From Schaedlerella arabinosiphila (lineage in GTDB: Bacteria > Bacillota > Clostridia > Lachnospirales > Lachnospiraceae), in assembly GCF_003885045.1 (NCBI RefSeq), contig NZ_RHJS01000002.1, forward strand, positions 2,852,001 to 2,916,000: a stretch of DNA of 64,000 bases, read 5' to 3'. Positions 35,825 through 44,783 of this stretch are shown here, piece after piece. The position numbers were made by a program, and so were the translations under genes. Each line of letters starts with the position of its first letter. Position 1 is the first letter of the stretch. Below the pieces are notes generated by a model. The model searched no databases. It was not told where the DNA came from and saw nothing but the letters and a program-made list of their open reading frames with translations.

Positions 35825-37720
35825 ATGGTAAATTTCAAAAACAATGTAACGGTAGTGATTGCCACACTTAAGCGGTACAGATACGGTCCGAGAGCTATAC
35901 AAATAAGCATGGGCTGTTACAATGCACTCAATGAAAGTATGGCGCTTAATGGGATTCAATGGTTTTCTATGGACTATGCACTGGAATGGTGTGAACACAG
36001 TGCGGCTAAATATCTAAAGCCGCAGTATCGAAACGCTATTTACAGACTTTATGATGTTTATGAGTATGGGAGAATATTAGGTTCCCATCTGGTAGTCTAT
36101 GCGCATCCATCGAAGCAGTTTCAAGACAGAATTGAAGAATACCTTTCAGATATATCACTTACCGGTGGTTACACGCAGGCCCACCTAACTAACATCCGGC
36201 ACAAGGTCGTTCAGTTCTGCTGTTTTATACAGTATAACGACGCTGGCTGCATTGAGGATATCGACTATTCAATGCTTGATGGTTACGACCGGTTCCTGAG
36301 GGAATCATCGAAAGCATACTACATCAACGAAGGGCTTGTCAGCGGTTTTTTGGAATATATGTCCGCCAAGGGCAGGTGCCGGAGAGGTTATTCCCTTTAT
36401 CTCCATTACATTGAAGCTGACAAGTGCACATCATTGTCAGATCTGGAATCTGCCGCACAGGCGGTAATCCATGTCCGCCGCAAAGCGAGTGCCTGTTCCA
36501 CCGTGGAAGAATTCTATCAGTCCATCAATGATTTTACACAACGGCTGAAATCGGCGGGATACAGCAAGACGGTAACGGATTCCTCACCATATCACCTTAC
36601 CTTACTATACTTGTTTTTGGACAGGGAAAACCTTGGATATGACCGTACCATCACCCATGTGTGGTTTGAAGCAGTCGGAAAGCGTCTCTTTGGAAAAGGC
36701 TTTTGTATGGCAAGGCGTACATATGAGATGTATGACGACTATATCCGCATGGGAGACATCCTGCCTTCGCATTGGTGGAAACATACGGATACTGAATACG
36801 ACAGGCTGCCGTCATGGTGCCGGGCCGGGATAGCGCCATTTATAGCCGCTAAGGAAAAGGAGGGGTGGAAAGAGAATACTATAAAAATGTACCGTACCTG
36901 TAGTACCAGATTCTGCGGCTTTCTCGTATCATCAGGCATTACTTCTTTCGCGGAATTGTCGCCTGGGATCATCAAGGAATTTAATCTTTTTGACAATGGC
37001 CACAAAACGCCGGAAGCAAAGAATGCCTATAACAGCCGTATCAGAAAGTTTCTCATTTATCTTGAAATGAAGGAAGCCATTTCGATGGGGATGCATCTTG
37101 CGCTTCCAGGCCAGGCTGCAGGCGGTGAAAAGATCGTGGAGATCCTGTCGCCAGAAGATATAGAAACAGTTGAGGTTTACTGTGCGAATGCAGCGACACC
37201 TCTCGAACTGAGGGATGCCGCAATCCTTATGGTTGCCCTGAACATGGGATTCAGGTCAAGCGACATCATCGGGATGAAAATTTCCGACATTGACTGGAAA
37301 AATCGGAGTATACGTATCTTCCAACAGAAGACCCGGGCAGAACACCTGTATCCGATGGACATTAAAACAGGCAATGCGATATACAGATATTTAAAGGATG
37401 CAAGGCGCAGGGATACTGGCAGCGGCAGGTTATTCCTTAATCTGAAAGCACCTTATAGTCCTGCCGGCCGCTCCGTATGCAGAAACGCAATGGAGCGCGC
37501 AGGGGTATCCACAGGTAAAGTCCATATGTTCAGAAGGACCTTTGGCTCTGCCACATTAAACAGCGGCGCAACATTAGCTGAGACGGCAGAAATGCTGGGG
37601 CATTCGGACACAAAGAACGTACATAAATATACGTCACTGGATACGGAAAAGATGCGGCTGTGCCCGCTTTCTCTTTCAGAGACTGGATTGTCAATGGAAG
37701 GGAGGTACGGGCATGAGTAA
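35825..37720 (+). CDS. Tyrosine recombinase A of the trio element, 631 aa
   Basis: Long tyrosine recombinase. I chose the ATG at 35825 (MVNFKNNVTVVIATLKRYRY), with AAAGGAG upstream; the frame extends to 35774 without a site. The catalytic domain is at the C-terminus: Arg in MGFRSSDIIGMKIS, HMFRRTFGSATL (His-x2-Arg), LGHSDTKNVHKYTSLD with the second His and the Tyr nucleophile. The N-terminal ~400 residues probably hold core- and arm-type DNA-binding domains. The length is close to TnpB of Tn554 and larger than ordinary integrases. The stop overlaps the start of the next gene by eight bases, so the three proteins are made together and likely act as a complex. Confidence 0.92.
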   Translation: MVNFKNNVTVVIATLKRYRYGPRAIQISMGCYNALNESMALNGIQWFSMDYALEWCEHSAAKYLKPQYRNAIYRLYDVYEYGRILGSHLVVYAHPSKQFQDRIEEYLSDISLTGGYTQAHLTNIRHKVVQFCCFIQYNDAGCIEDIDYSMLDGYDRFLRESSKAYYINEGLVSGFLEYMSAKGRCRRGYSLYLHYIEADKCTSLSDLESAAQAVIHVRRKASACSTVEEFYQSINDFTQRLKSAGYSKTVTDSSPYHLTLLYLFLDRENLGYDRTITHVWFEAVGKRLFGKGFCMARRTYEMYDDYIRMGDILPSHWWKHTDTEYDRLPSWCRAGIAPFIAAKEKEGWKENTIKMYRTCSTRFCGFLVSSGITSFAELSPGIIKEFNLFDNGHKTPEAKNAYNSRIRKFLIYLEMKEAISMGMHLALPGQAAGGEKIVEILSPEDIETVEVYCANAATPLELRDAAILMVALNMGFRSSDIIGMKISDIDWKNRSIRIFQQKTRAEHLYPMDIKTGNAIYRYLKDARRRDTGSGRLFLNLKAPYSPAGRSVCRNAMERAGVSTGKVHMFRRTFGSATLNSGATLAETAEMLGHSDTKNVHKYTSLDTEKMRLCPLSLSETGLSMEGRYGHE

Positions 37721-38690
37721 AGCGATCAAATATAAAAGCACTATTGCCGGGTGGATTACAGGGTTCATTGATGAGAAAAAGTCCCTTGGATACAAGTATC
37801 ACAACGAATCCAAGTGGATGAAGCAGTTTGATGCATACTGGACAGACCAGGGCTATGAAGAAACAGGGCTGACTCCTGAGAATCTGTCTGGCTGGGTCAA
37901 AAAAAGGGACACTGAGGGCGAGAAATGCCTTACGGCAAGGATAAGTATTATAAGGCAGTTCTCCATGTATCTGAATAGCCTGGGAATTTCCAGTTATTGT
38001 CCTCCGATAGAAGTCCGTCCCTCAAAACCTGTCATCCATCTTCCTGTTGGTGATGAGATCGCGGAACTGTTCATAGAAATCGACCGTTATACACCGGGGA
38101 AGGGAAACGCAGATGTCAGACGCATGTCAAATGAGTATCCGGTACTGTTCAGGTTGGTCTACCTGAATGGACTCCGTGCATCGGAAGCCCGTCTTCTATC
38201 TATGGATGATGTTGATCTGTATGACGGCACGGTCATGATACTTGATGGGAAAGGAAACCGGGACCGTATTATTTATCTTTCAGATGACATGGTAAAACTT
38301 TGCAGGGAATACATTTCGTATCTTACTGGGGAACTCGCCAGGGAGCCGGCATGGCTCTTCCCGGGGATTGATCCAGATAAACCGATGAGCTATGAAAGCA
38401 TCAGTTCTATGTTCCGGAGATGCTGGCGGAACACATCTTTTTCTTCTGGATGTGACAGAAATCCAACGACACACTGTCTCCGGCATGCATATGTTGTCAA
38501 CAGGATAAATCTATGGCGTGAACAGGGGCTGGACTTTGAACATATGCTCCCATACCTGAGCAGGTTTCTTGGTCACAAAAGTTTTAATGATACGTATTAC
38601 TATTACCATTATGTTGAAGATGCGGCGCAGACGATCAGAAAGAGAGACTCAGTCATAGACCGTGTAATCCCGGAGGTGATGCGCAGATGA
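37713..38690 (+). CDS. Tyrosine recombinase B of the trio element, 325 aa
   Basis: Standard-size tyrosine recombinase. N-terminal SAM-like DNA-binding part (about 1-110), then the catalytic core: Arg in LNGLRASEARLLSMDDVDLY, HCLRHAYVVNRI, FLGHKSFNDTYYYYHYVE with the Tyr nucleophile in the Tyr-rich run. GGAGG is spaced properly before the ATG at 37713, and the gene overlaps both neighbours. It is expected to act only with the other two recombinases on the element ends. Confidence 0.92.
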   Translation: MSKAIKYKSTIAGWITGFIDEKKSLGYKYHNESKWMKQFDAYWTDQGYEETGLTPENLSGWVKKRDTEGEKCLTARISIIRQFSMYLNSLGISSYCPPIEVRPSKPVIHLPVGDEIAELFIEIDRYTPGKGNADVRRMSNEYPVLFRLVYLNGLRASEARLLSMDDVDLYDGTVMILDGKGNRDRIIYLSDDMVKLCREYISYLTGELAREPAWLFPGIDPDKPMSYESISSMFRRCWRNTSFSSGCDRNPTTHCLRHAYVVNRINLWREQGLDFEHMLPYLSRFLGHKSFNDTYYYYHYVEDAAQTIRKRDSVIDRVIPEVMRR

Positions 38691-39709
38691 ACAACAACGA
38701 CTTGCTGTTCTTTTGCAGAACCTATGATTTTCTGCATGTATTCATACCAAAAGAGAAAAGCGGCTCCCGTCATACAGCCGTTACTTATCGACAGGGGCTT
38801 AAGACATTTCGGAATTATGTGAACAACATCGCTGGAATACCTACAAACAGGTTCGAATTTAAGGATTGTACGTATGATTTTCTGCTGGATTACAGGAATC
38901 ATCTCCACAAAGTTGATAACCTGAAAGCAAAGACGGTCAATAACAAGCTCGCAACAGTCAAGTCCTATGTGGGTTATGCTTCTGCAAGGGATGTCAGTTT
39001 ACAGCAGTATGCGTTTTCCGTTGAACAGGTTCCTTATTACAGCGAGCCAAAAGAACTTCAGCCGGTCATCGAAGATGTTGATGCGCTTGCAGCCCTGCTG
39101 CATATGCCTCCAAACACCCGGAAGGGGCTAAGGGACAAGGTCATCATGTCTGTCTTATACGATAGTGGAATGCGGGTGGCTGAACTTGTTTCCATGGATG
39201 TCAGAAATGTATGCCTTGACCATAATGATGTGAAGTTACGGCTCCATGGAAAAGGCAACAAAGAGCGCTGTGTCGTAATGGATTCCAAGACAACGGCTTT
39301 GATCAGACAATATATGGGCGAGTTCCACCCGGAAAGAAACAGGGATGCTCCGTTCATCTATACAGTGATCGACGGAAAGCAGAAATATATGACTTCACGT
39401 AATGTCCAAAAACTGATAAAGAAATATTCGGACAAGGTTCGGGAAGAACATGATCTGCCAGAATCCGTCTCACCCCATACATTTAGGCGCACAAGGGGAA
39501 CGATGCTATATCGTGATGGCGTGGATCTCGCTGCGATCTCGGTGCTATTAGGGCATGCGGACATGAAAACAACAAGAGACCACTATACATCACCATCGTT
39601 AGACCAGATGAGAGAAATCGCAAACAGAAGAAACAATGTGATTCCAAAAGAAGAACCATTATGGCCAGATGACGAAGACGAACTGTCTCGGATTCTTGGA
39701 TTAGACTAA
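38687..39709 (+). CDS. Tyrosine recombinase C of the trio element, 340 aa
   Basis: Third recombinase, with all catalytic residues: DSGMRVAELVSMDV (Arg), HTFRRTRGTMLY (His-x2-Arg), LLGHADMKTTRDHYTSPS (His and Tyr). The N-terminal 110 residues look like the core-binding domain (TYRQGLKTFRNYVNNIAGIP). It begins at an ATGA overlap with gene B, behind GGAGGTG. The C-terminal tail is acidic and ends 55 bases before the right inverted repeat. All three recombinases keep their catalytic residues, so the element may be active. Confidence 0.92.
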   Translation: MNNNDLLFFCRTYDFLHVFIPKEKSGSRHTAVTYRQGLKTFRNYVNNIAGIPTNRFEFKDCTYDFLLDYRNHLHKVDNLKAKTVNNKLATVKSYVGYASARDVSLQQYAFSVEQVPYYSEPKELQPVIEDVDALAALLHMPPNTRKGLRDKVIMSVLYDSGMRVAELVSMDVRNVCLDHNDVKLRLHGKGNKERCVVMDSKTTALIRQYMGEFHPERNRDAPFIYTVIDGKQKYMTSRNVQKLIKKYSDKVREEHDLPESVSPHTFRRTRGTMLYRDGVDLAAISVLLGHADMKTTRDHYTSPSLDQMREIANRRNNVIPKEEPLWPDDEDELSRILGLD

Positions 39710-39713
39710 GGAC

Positions 39714-39781
39714 TTTATACGAACTTTTTGTGATGGAAAATTTGATATTTATTGTATTTCCATCACAAAAGTTCATATAAA
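39714..39781. terminator. Long inverted repeat after the recombinase genes, at right end of element
   Basis: Arms 39714-39739 and 39757-39781 match over about 24 bases (GTGATGGAAA inner part), with one base inserted and one mismatch. It may stop transcription of the three genes, and its outer half is part of the terminal repeat. Confidence 0.65.
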
Positions 39782-39803
39782 AGCAGGGTTCGTATAAGAT
39801 ATC
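39767..39803 (-). repeat. Right terminal inverted repeat of the trio element
   Basis: Reverse complement matches 35673-35709 at 36 of 37 bases. It includes the GATATC that marks the border with the IS transposase gene. Confidence 0.9.
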
Positions 39804-40820
39804 CCAGCGCTTGCCATAAATACGGATGATTTCATTTTCATCCAGCGTTGTATCGGTAGAGATAAGGCATAAATATTCTTTCCTCTTATTCCGGTTACGC
39901 ACATATACAACTTTAGCCGGAATGACTTTCCCATCCTTTACAACATCCACTAAAACAGAAAGCAGATACCGGGAACGGCCGCGTCTCTTTTTATTCCGGT
40001 TATAGATTGTAATCAGGGACATGTCTTCCCCTTTGTATCGGAAGAACATTTTGGGAGTCTTTTTTACCATACCAATGACATCATAACCGATGGTCTTTAC
40101 TGCATGGAGGGTGCTTGGAGAAGAAAACCAGCTGTCAAAAAGGACATACTTTGCTGGAACTGCCGCTTTCTTAGCAGTTTTTAAAAGCTCAAGCATGGCC
40201 TGTGTCCCTTTTTGAATGGAAAGCAGCCTCCGTTTGTACCCGGCAGTCCGCTTATCAACCTTCACAGCTTCATTGACCCTGTTCTTTTTGTTTTCAGACG
40301 AGAGAAGAATGCTGTTCACGGGAAGAAAAGAACTTCCATCTGACCATCCAAGTGTAAGCATACGAAATCCAAAACGGTATCTGTGGTTTGCGTGGTCGTA
40401 GGCCTTTGCAAGAAGCTCTACTTTTTTAGAACGATTGCGTTCGAACATAGAATCATCAATGATGAGTACATTTGCGCGGTCTTCTGAGTCCAAGGGGACG
40501 ATCGCGTCCCTGATAATCCGAGAAGCCAACAGAGTTGTAAAACGTATCCAGTTAATCTGGAGCATCTTCATGAACCGATACACCGTATCCTTAGCAAATC
40601 CGGGAGTATTTCGTCCAGTGATCAGGCTCATATACATACTCCTGTTAGAAAAGATCAGCAGAAAAAGATACTGAAAAACCTCAATAACGGGAATGCCATT
40701 TTTCTTATAGGCATTAGATGCTTTCAATGCCGAGGAGATATGGAATCTTTTAAAAAATTTTTCGATAGATTTTGAAATCTGCTTATCATTCTGGTTTGCT
40801 TGTGTTATACTTTTATTCAT
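39804..40820 (-). pseudogene. 5' part of split IS4-family transposase
   Basis: About 339 codons from the ATG at 40820 (GGAGG upstream). The first catalytic Asp is in VLIIDDSMFERNRSKKVELL and the second in YVLFDSWFSSPSTLHAVKTI. The frame reaches TTLDENEIIRIYGKRWDI, and there the trio element begins. Beyond that point the frame runs 320 bases into element sequence before a stop and is meaningless. The remainder of the gene is at 35296-35652. Confidence 0.88.
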
Positions 40821-41083
40821 AGCATGAGCCTCCGGTTTTAATTGTTTTTCGACAACTCAATTATACCAAACCAGACGGTTTCATGCTATTTAATTGCCAG
40901 TTTTTATTGTATTTTCAAGATGCATAGGCACTTATTAAAGTGCGAAGTTTGAGTTATAAAAATTATCGACCTGCTCATTCAGGTGGAAAATTTTCAATTA
41001 TCGAATTGGCATTACCCCCGGCACCTCCACACCACTTCCCCCTCCCCCACATATACTATAAGAAAAATGAAAGAATCACGCCT

Positions 41084-41971
41084 ATGTATACACTTTTATC
41101 TCTTTTTATCCTGATCGCGCTCCTTTTTCTTGTGCTCAACCATTGCAGAAAGCGGAAGATCATCTGCCGTATTTCCTGCATGACGCTGACGGAAAAATGC
41201 TGCCTGCTCAATCAGCTTGCCGAGCCCTTTGGCTTCTGCTACGACCACCGGCAGGATATCTTTTCCAGCCGCACCGACGCCTGGCAGAAGGATTTTGGGT
41301 ATGGGAAGCTGTATGACCTGGCGTCCCTGTCCATGAATATGGTTCTGGACACGGAGCCTGTCTATTTCAATTATGAGAATAAGACCTGGCTGATCCAGTT
41401 CTGGAAAGGGCAGTACGGAATCACCTCCGGCGCGGAGGCAGGGATTTACCATGCCGACAGAGTCGTTCCGCCCATGCTCCGCGGCCAGACGATATTTCAG
41501 GCGGCAGACGATCACGAAATGCTGCCCATGCGCATCCGGCTTCTGTCCTCCTGCAGCGGGCAGTTGTTCTGCATTTCGCATATCCACTGGTGGCTGACCG
41601 GTTTTGTCATCGGGTACTGCATCTCCCCTTCTGAGCTGACTGCGGAATATACCATCACGTTTCCGGATATGGAAATGTGCAGCGCCTTCCTGAACAGCCT
41701 GACCGAGCTTGGATATGGATGGGATGAGATCCGGCTGGAGGGAACGAACCTGCGCTTTGTTTTCACGGTTCCAAGTGTCTGTGAATCCCCCGGGTGGAGA
41801 CGGAACTTCATCCTGTGGAAAAACCGGCTGTTCTGCCGGATCTATCGGAAGGTCACCTGCCCGTTTTCCACCACTGCAGACAGACTGCTGTATCTGTATT
41901 ATTACCTTCCGTTTGCGTTCCGCAGAACCATCTGTCCCAGACGATTTAAAAAACACAAGAGGTACCGCTGA
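41084..41971 (+). CDS. Membrane-anchored protein of DUF4474 type
   Basis: About 295 residues from the ATG at 41084; the frame is open further upstream but that part reads through IS-proximal sequence. The N-terminus MYTLLSLFILIALLFLVLNH is one membrane segment. The body has EPFGFCYDHRQDIFSSRTDA, then AWQKDFGYGKLYDLASLSMN, DTEPVYFNYENKTWLIQFWK and GQYGITSGAEAGIYH, which I associate with DUF4474; no biochemical role is known to me. The stop TGA overlaps the ATG of the metallophosphoesterase gene, so the two are translationally coupled and probably work together. The ribosome site is weak, leaving the start uncertain. Confidence 0.8.
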   Translation: MYTLLSLFILIALLFLVLNHCRKRKIICRISCMTLTEKCCLLNQLAEPFGFCYDHRQDIFSSRTDAWQKDFGYGKLYDLASLSMNMVLDTEPVYFNYENKTWLIQFWKGQYGITSGAEAGIYHADRVVPPMLRGQTIFQAADDHEMLPMRIRLLSSCSGQLFCISHIHWWLTGFVIGYCISPSELTAEYTITFPDMEMCSAFLNSLTELGYGWDEIRLEGTNLRFVFTVPSVCESPGWRRNFILWKNRLFCRIYRKVTCPFSTTADRLLYLYYYLPFAFRRTICPRRFKKHKRYR

Positions 41972-42930
41972 TGGGGTGGTATCAGAGGATTACCGGGGCA
42001 TTTTGCGATGCTCCGGTGATCCCGCTGGACTGCAGCTCACGTTTTGCCCTGTTCAGCGACTGTCATCGTGGAGTGGGTAATACCAATGATAATTTTCTGA
42101 AAAACCAGCACCTCTACCTTGCGGCGCTCCGGCATTATTTTCAAAACGGCTACACCTATATAGAATTGGGAGACGGCGATGAGTTATGGGAAAATCGTTC
42201 TCTCGCCAGGATCATAGACATTCATGACGACGTGTTCCGCATGCTCAAAGAATTTCACCGTCAAAACCGGCTCTGCATGATCTACGGGAACCACGACCAC
42301 TGCAAAAAAAATGTGCGTTACTGCCGACGGCACTGCTCCGCCTTTTACTGCCAGCACGCAACAACAAATTTTTGTCAGACACCGCTTCAGCCTGTTTCAC
42401 CGCAGTCCGAAGCGGAAACAGCCGCCTGCCTGCTGCCGGATATCTGTTTCCACTCCGGCATCATCCTGCGCGACAGCATTTCGCAGAAGGAAATCTATCT
42501 GACCCACGGTCACCAGGCGGACTTCCTGAACAGTACATTGGCGCCGCTCTCAGGCTTCCTGGTGCGGTACTTATGGAAACCCCTGGAGGCAATCGGCGTG
42601 TCCGACCCTACCAGCGCGGCCCGCAATTATACAAAGAAGAAAAAGACGGAAACGCGGCTTGCCTCCTGGGCTTCCCAGGAACAGAAGCTGCTGATCACAG
42701 GGCACACCCACCGTCCCATGATCGGCAGCCCGGATTCTCCCTATTTCAATGCCGGAAGCTGCGTCCATCCAAGCAGCATCACCTGTATCGAGATCCAGAG
42801 CCGCCGCATCACCCTGGTAAAATGGACGATGCAGACCCGTTCGGACCTGTCCCTGTATGTGGCACGTGAAGAACTGGAACCTCCGGTCTGTCTTGAGATA
42901 TTCCAGAAAAAGACGCAGCCCATCATTTGA
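41971..42930 (+). CDS. Calcineurin-like metallophosphoesterase
   Basis: 319 residues with the full metal-binding set: ALFSDCHRGVG (D-x-H), YIELGDGDELWE (G-D-x2-[DE]), MIYGNHDHCKK (GNHD-H), LTHGHQADFLN and LLITGHTHRPMIG (GHxH). The pattern resembles the UDP-2,3-diacylglucosamine hydrolase group, but a Gram-positive has no lipid A, so the substrate is unknown. Coupled to the DUF4474 gene by a 1-base overlap and followed by a strong terminator, it closes a two-gene unit. Confidence 0.9.
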   Translation: MGWYQRITGAFCDAPVIPLDCSSRFALFSDCHRGVGNTNDNFLKNQHLYLAALRHYFQNGYTYIELGDGDELWENRSLARIIDIHDDVFRMLKEFHRQNRLCMIYGNHDHCKKNVRYCRRHCSAFYCQHATTNFCQTPLQPVSPQSEAETAACLLPDICFHSGIILRDSISQKEIYLTHGHQADFLNSTLAPLSGFLVRYLWKPLEAIGVSDPTSAARNYTKKKKTETRLASWASQEQKLLITGHTHRPMIGSPDSPYFNAGSCVHPSSITCIEIQSRRITLVKWTMQTRSDLSLYVAREELEPPVCLEIFQKKTQPII

Positions 42931-42943
42931 CTGCGTCTTTTTT
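42912..42943 (+). terminator. Intrinsic terminator of the DUF4474-phosphoesterase unit
   Basis: Stem GACGCAG/CTGCGTC with a 12-base loop, followed by seven T on the plus strand. AAAAA precedes the stem, so it may also work for the opposite strand. Confidence 0.85.
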
Positions 42944-42994
42944 TCATACCATTTTATTCAGAGCTTCCAACAGGGCATGCTTCCGGTTCCTTCC

Positions 42995-43207
42995 TTACGG
43001 TTCTGTCTTTTCAGACATCCGGCCGGTTTTTGCCTCCAGCATCATCAGATCATTCTGCATATATTCTTTTAAGGTTTTCCACGACAATTCAAACAAACGG
43101 TCAAAATCCGCCGTCAGCCCTGAAATCATCGTATCTGAAAAATCATAGGGTTTCATATAGCCGGTGATTGTTCCATACAGCCGTTTTAACTGCTCAAACT
43201 TTTTCAT
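42995..43207 (-). CDS. HEPN (HI0074-like) nucleotidyltransferase-partner protein, shortened
   Basis: 70 residues: MKKFEQLKRLYGTITGYMKP then a helical run with LTADFDRLFELSWKTLKEYM. This resembles the first half of HI0074-type HEPN proteins, which are usually about 130 residues. Here the frame ends early, before the region where the R-x4-6-H motif would lie. It overlaps the nucleotidyltransferase gene by 14 bases, the usual HEPN/MNT toxin-antitoxin order. If the loss is real, the ribonuclease activity would be absent. Confidence 0.6.
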   Translation of the reverse strand: MKKFEQLKRLYGTITGYMKPYDFSDTMISGLTADFDRLFELSWKTLKEYMQNDLMMLEAKTGRMSEKTEP

Positions 43208-43511
43208 ACAGGATCACCCCGTCTCTTCGGATCTCGTCAAGAAGGTCGCTTGACACCGCGCTGCCGTTCAGATCCACGATATCAAACATCAGCAGCGTCT
43301 CCATTTCCTCTGTGTAATCCAGAATATTGTAATATTGTTTCGTATCTTTTACATACAGCGCCAGATCCATATCGCTCCGTTCCCCATTGGTACATCTTGC
43401 CCGTGAACCGAATAATATGATCCGATTGAGGTCAAATTCTTTTCCCATGGCCTGGAGCCCGGCAAGAATCGGTTCCGGAAGATCAATCCTTTTTTCCGTC
43501 AAATGGTACAT
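43194..43511 (-). CDS. MNT-type nucleotidyltransferase (antitoxin-like)
   Basis: 105 residues from the ATG at 43511, with GGAGGAGG upstream; the in-frame extension to 43616 overlaps the ribokinase gene. The minimal nucleotidyltransferase motif is LFGSRARCTNGERSDMDLAL, giving the G-S and D-x-D residues, with a third Asp in LMFDIVDLNG. Such proteins adenylylate the partner HEPN toxin. Gene order and overlap with the HEPN-like gene support a toxin-antitoxin origin, now possibly inactive. Confidence 0.85.
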   Translation of the reverse strand: MYHLTEKRIDLPEPILAGLQAMGKEFDLNRIILFGSRARCTNGERSDMDLALYVKDTKQYYNILDYTEEMETLLMFDIVDLNGSAVSSDLLDEIRRDGVILYEKV

Positions 43512-43542
43512 CCCAGCGCACCTCCTCCGCCTTGCCTGCCCC

Positions 43543-44430
43543 TCACTCCGCATGAAACCGCATGACTTCCTCCCTGGTCGGTATGGATGCGGTGGCCCCG
43601 TCCCTGGACACCGCAATGGCCGCCGCCTTTGCCGCTGTCTCCAGTCCGGCCGGAGCGGGCATATGCTGAATCATAGAGGAGATAAAGTACCCGGTAAAGG
43701 TATCCCCTGCCGCCGTGGTATCCCTGGTCTCCACCGGAAAAATGCCCTGCCTGTACTGATGCTCCTGATCCTGGTACACCGATCCGTCCCCGCCCAGCGT
43801 AAGCACCGTCTTTGCCTCCGGGTACAGCTCACGCAGCTTCTCCAGTATCCTTTCCGGCTCCTTCTCCCCGGTGATCTGCCATCCCTCAATCTCATTCATC
43901 AGGAACAGAGAGATTTTGGAAAGGTTACAGGCTTCCAGATTCCGGTCAAAGGGGGAGGGGTTGAGGATGATCTCCATGCCCTTTTCATAAGCCTGATCCA
44001 CCATATAATCCACCAGGTTCACTTCGTTTTGCAGCAAAAGATAATCCCCCTTTTCAAAATGGGAGAGCACCTCGTCGATAAATTCCCTGGTCATGCTGCG
44101 GTTTGCCCCGCCGTAAAGGAGGATGCAGTTCTGGCCGCTTTTATCCACCTGAATGATGGTATGGCCGCTTTTTCCCGGGATCTCACGGATAAAATCCGTA
44201 TGAACCCCATTTTCCCGGCAGGCGTCCAGAAGGCTCTTCCCCTCCTCTCCGATCAGCCCCGCATGATACACCGGGACGCCGGCTTTAGCCAGCGCAATAG
44301 ACTGGTTCAGCCCTTTTCCGCCGCAGAACGTATTCATTCCCCCGGCCGCAAGGGTTTCCCCCTCGGCCACCATATGGTCAACCGAATACACATAATCCAA
44401 ATTTAAAGATCCAAAATTTAAAACTTTCAT
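43543..44430 (-). CDS. rbsK: Ribokinase (PfkB family carbohydrate kinase)
   Basis: 295 residues from the ATG at 44430, with GAGGTG before it. Motifs are MKVLNFGSLNLDYVYSVDHM at the N-terminus, the substrate motif GGKGLNQSIALAKAG, and the ATP/anion-hole motif DTTAAGDTFTGYF with the catalytic Asp. It phosphorylates ribose or a related sugar at O5 with ATP in the cytosol. No ribose transporter or rbsD is next to it. Closely related PfkB sugar kinases cannot be fully excluded, but GGKGxNQ with TTAAGDTF is typical of RbsK. Confidence 0.88.
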   Translation of the reverse strand: MKVLNFGSLNLDYVYSVDHMVAEGETLAAGGMNTFCGGKGLNQSIALAKAGVPVYHAGLIGEEGKSLLDACRENGVHTDFIREIPGKSGHTIIQVDKSGQNCILLYGGANRSMTREFIDEVLSHFEKGDYLLLQNEVNLVDYMVDQAYEKGMEIILNPSPFDRNLEACNLSKISLFLMNEIEGWQITGEKEPERILEKLRELYPEAKTVLTLGGDGSVYQDQEHQYRQGIFPVETRDTTAAGDTFTGYFISSMIQHMPAPAGLETAAKAAAIAVSRDGATASIPTREEVMRFHAE

Positions 44431-44480
44431 CGTGCACCTCATAATTCTAAAACAAGCCCGCCCCATCACTGAATTGGCCG

Positions 44481-44515
44481 GATGCCGTGCAGCAAGTGCA
44501 CGACACCGTGTGAAC
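44481..44515 (+). repeat. Dispersed palindromic repeat, copy interrupted by an IS
   Basis: 35 bases identical at 34 positions to 61728-61762. The repeat is cut by the IS just after GTGTGAAC. Its right remainder, CCGTGTGAACAGTAACC, follows the IS at 46423. Confidence 0.85.
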
Positions 44516-44783
44516 CAATGTCATTTAGTTAATATATGGACGAAATCCGATGTTCCACTCACCGGTGTTCACCCGTCTTGTTGGCTTCAACCCGCGATAT
44601 TACTGGGGTTATTCTATCTGAAAACCTTGCATCTGAAAATCCATTTTCATGGAAATTATTGTTTTTTTCAGCAGAAAACTCAGATGGATGGGGTAGAGCC
44701 TTTTTTAAGTGGGGGTCTAACCATTCTTTTTGATTTTTTTGCGGAATTTTATATTAGTACTTGACAAATCAAACAAAATGTGC

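Larger units (their letters stand above)
35653..39797 (+). mobile_element. Three-tyrosine-recombinase element (RIT-like) inserted in an IS4 transposase gene
   Basis: The insert is bounded by GATATC at 35647-35652 and 39798-39803. Its ends are inverted repeats of 37 bases, 35673-35709 against 39767-39803, differing at one base. Inside are three tyrosine recombinase genes in one direction with overlapping ends and nothing else. That architecture matches recombinase-in-trio (RIT) elements. Tn554-type transposons (tnpA, tnpB, tnpC) are a related alternative, mainly because the first protein has a Tn554 TnpB-like length. The interrupted IS reading frame joins perfectly when the insert and one GATATC are removed, which fixes the boundaries. 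Confidence 0.85.
35214..40954 (-). mobile_element. IS4-family insertion sequence, split by a nested three-recombinase element
   Basis: The IS ends are inverted repeats starting ACTCAAACTTCGCAC, with partial matching for about 50 bases (left arm from 35214, right arm ending 40954). It is flanked by direct repeats TATAA at 35209-35213 and 40955-40959. Without the nested element it is about 1.6 kb and encodes one DDE transposase. The transposase gene is cut at the codon before its catalytic Glu, so the IS cannot move by itself now. It landed in the region upstream of the ATPase gene. Confidence 0.85.

Noticed and set aside
43387..44406. 339-codon plus-strand frame opposite rbsK
   Set aside because: Shadow frame; rbsK motifs are complete on the minus strand.
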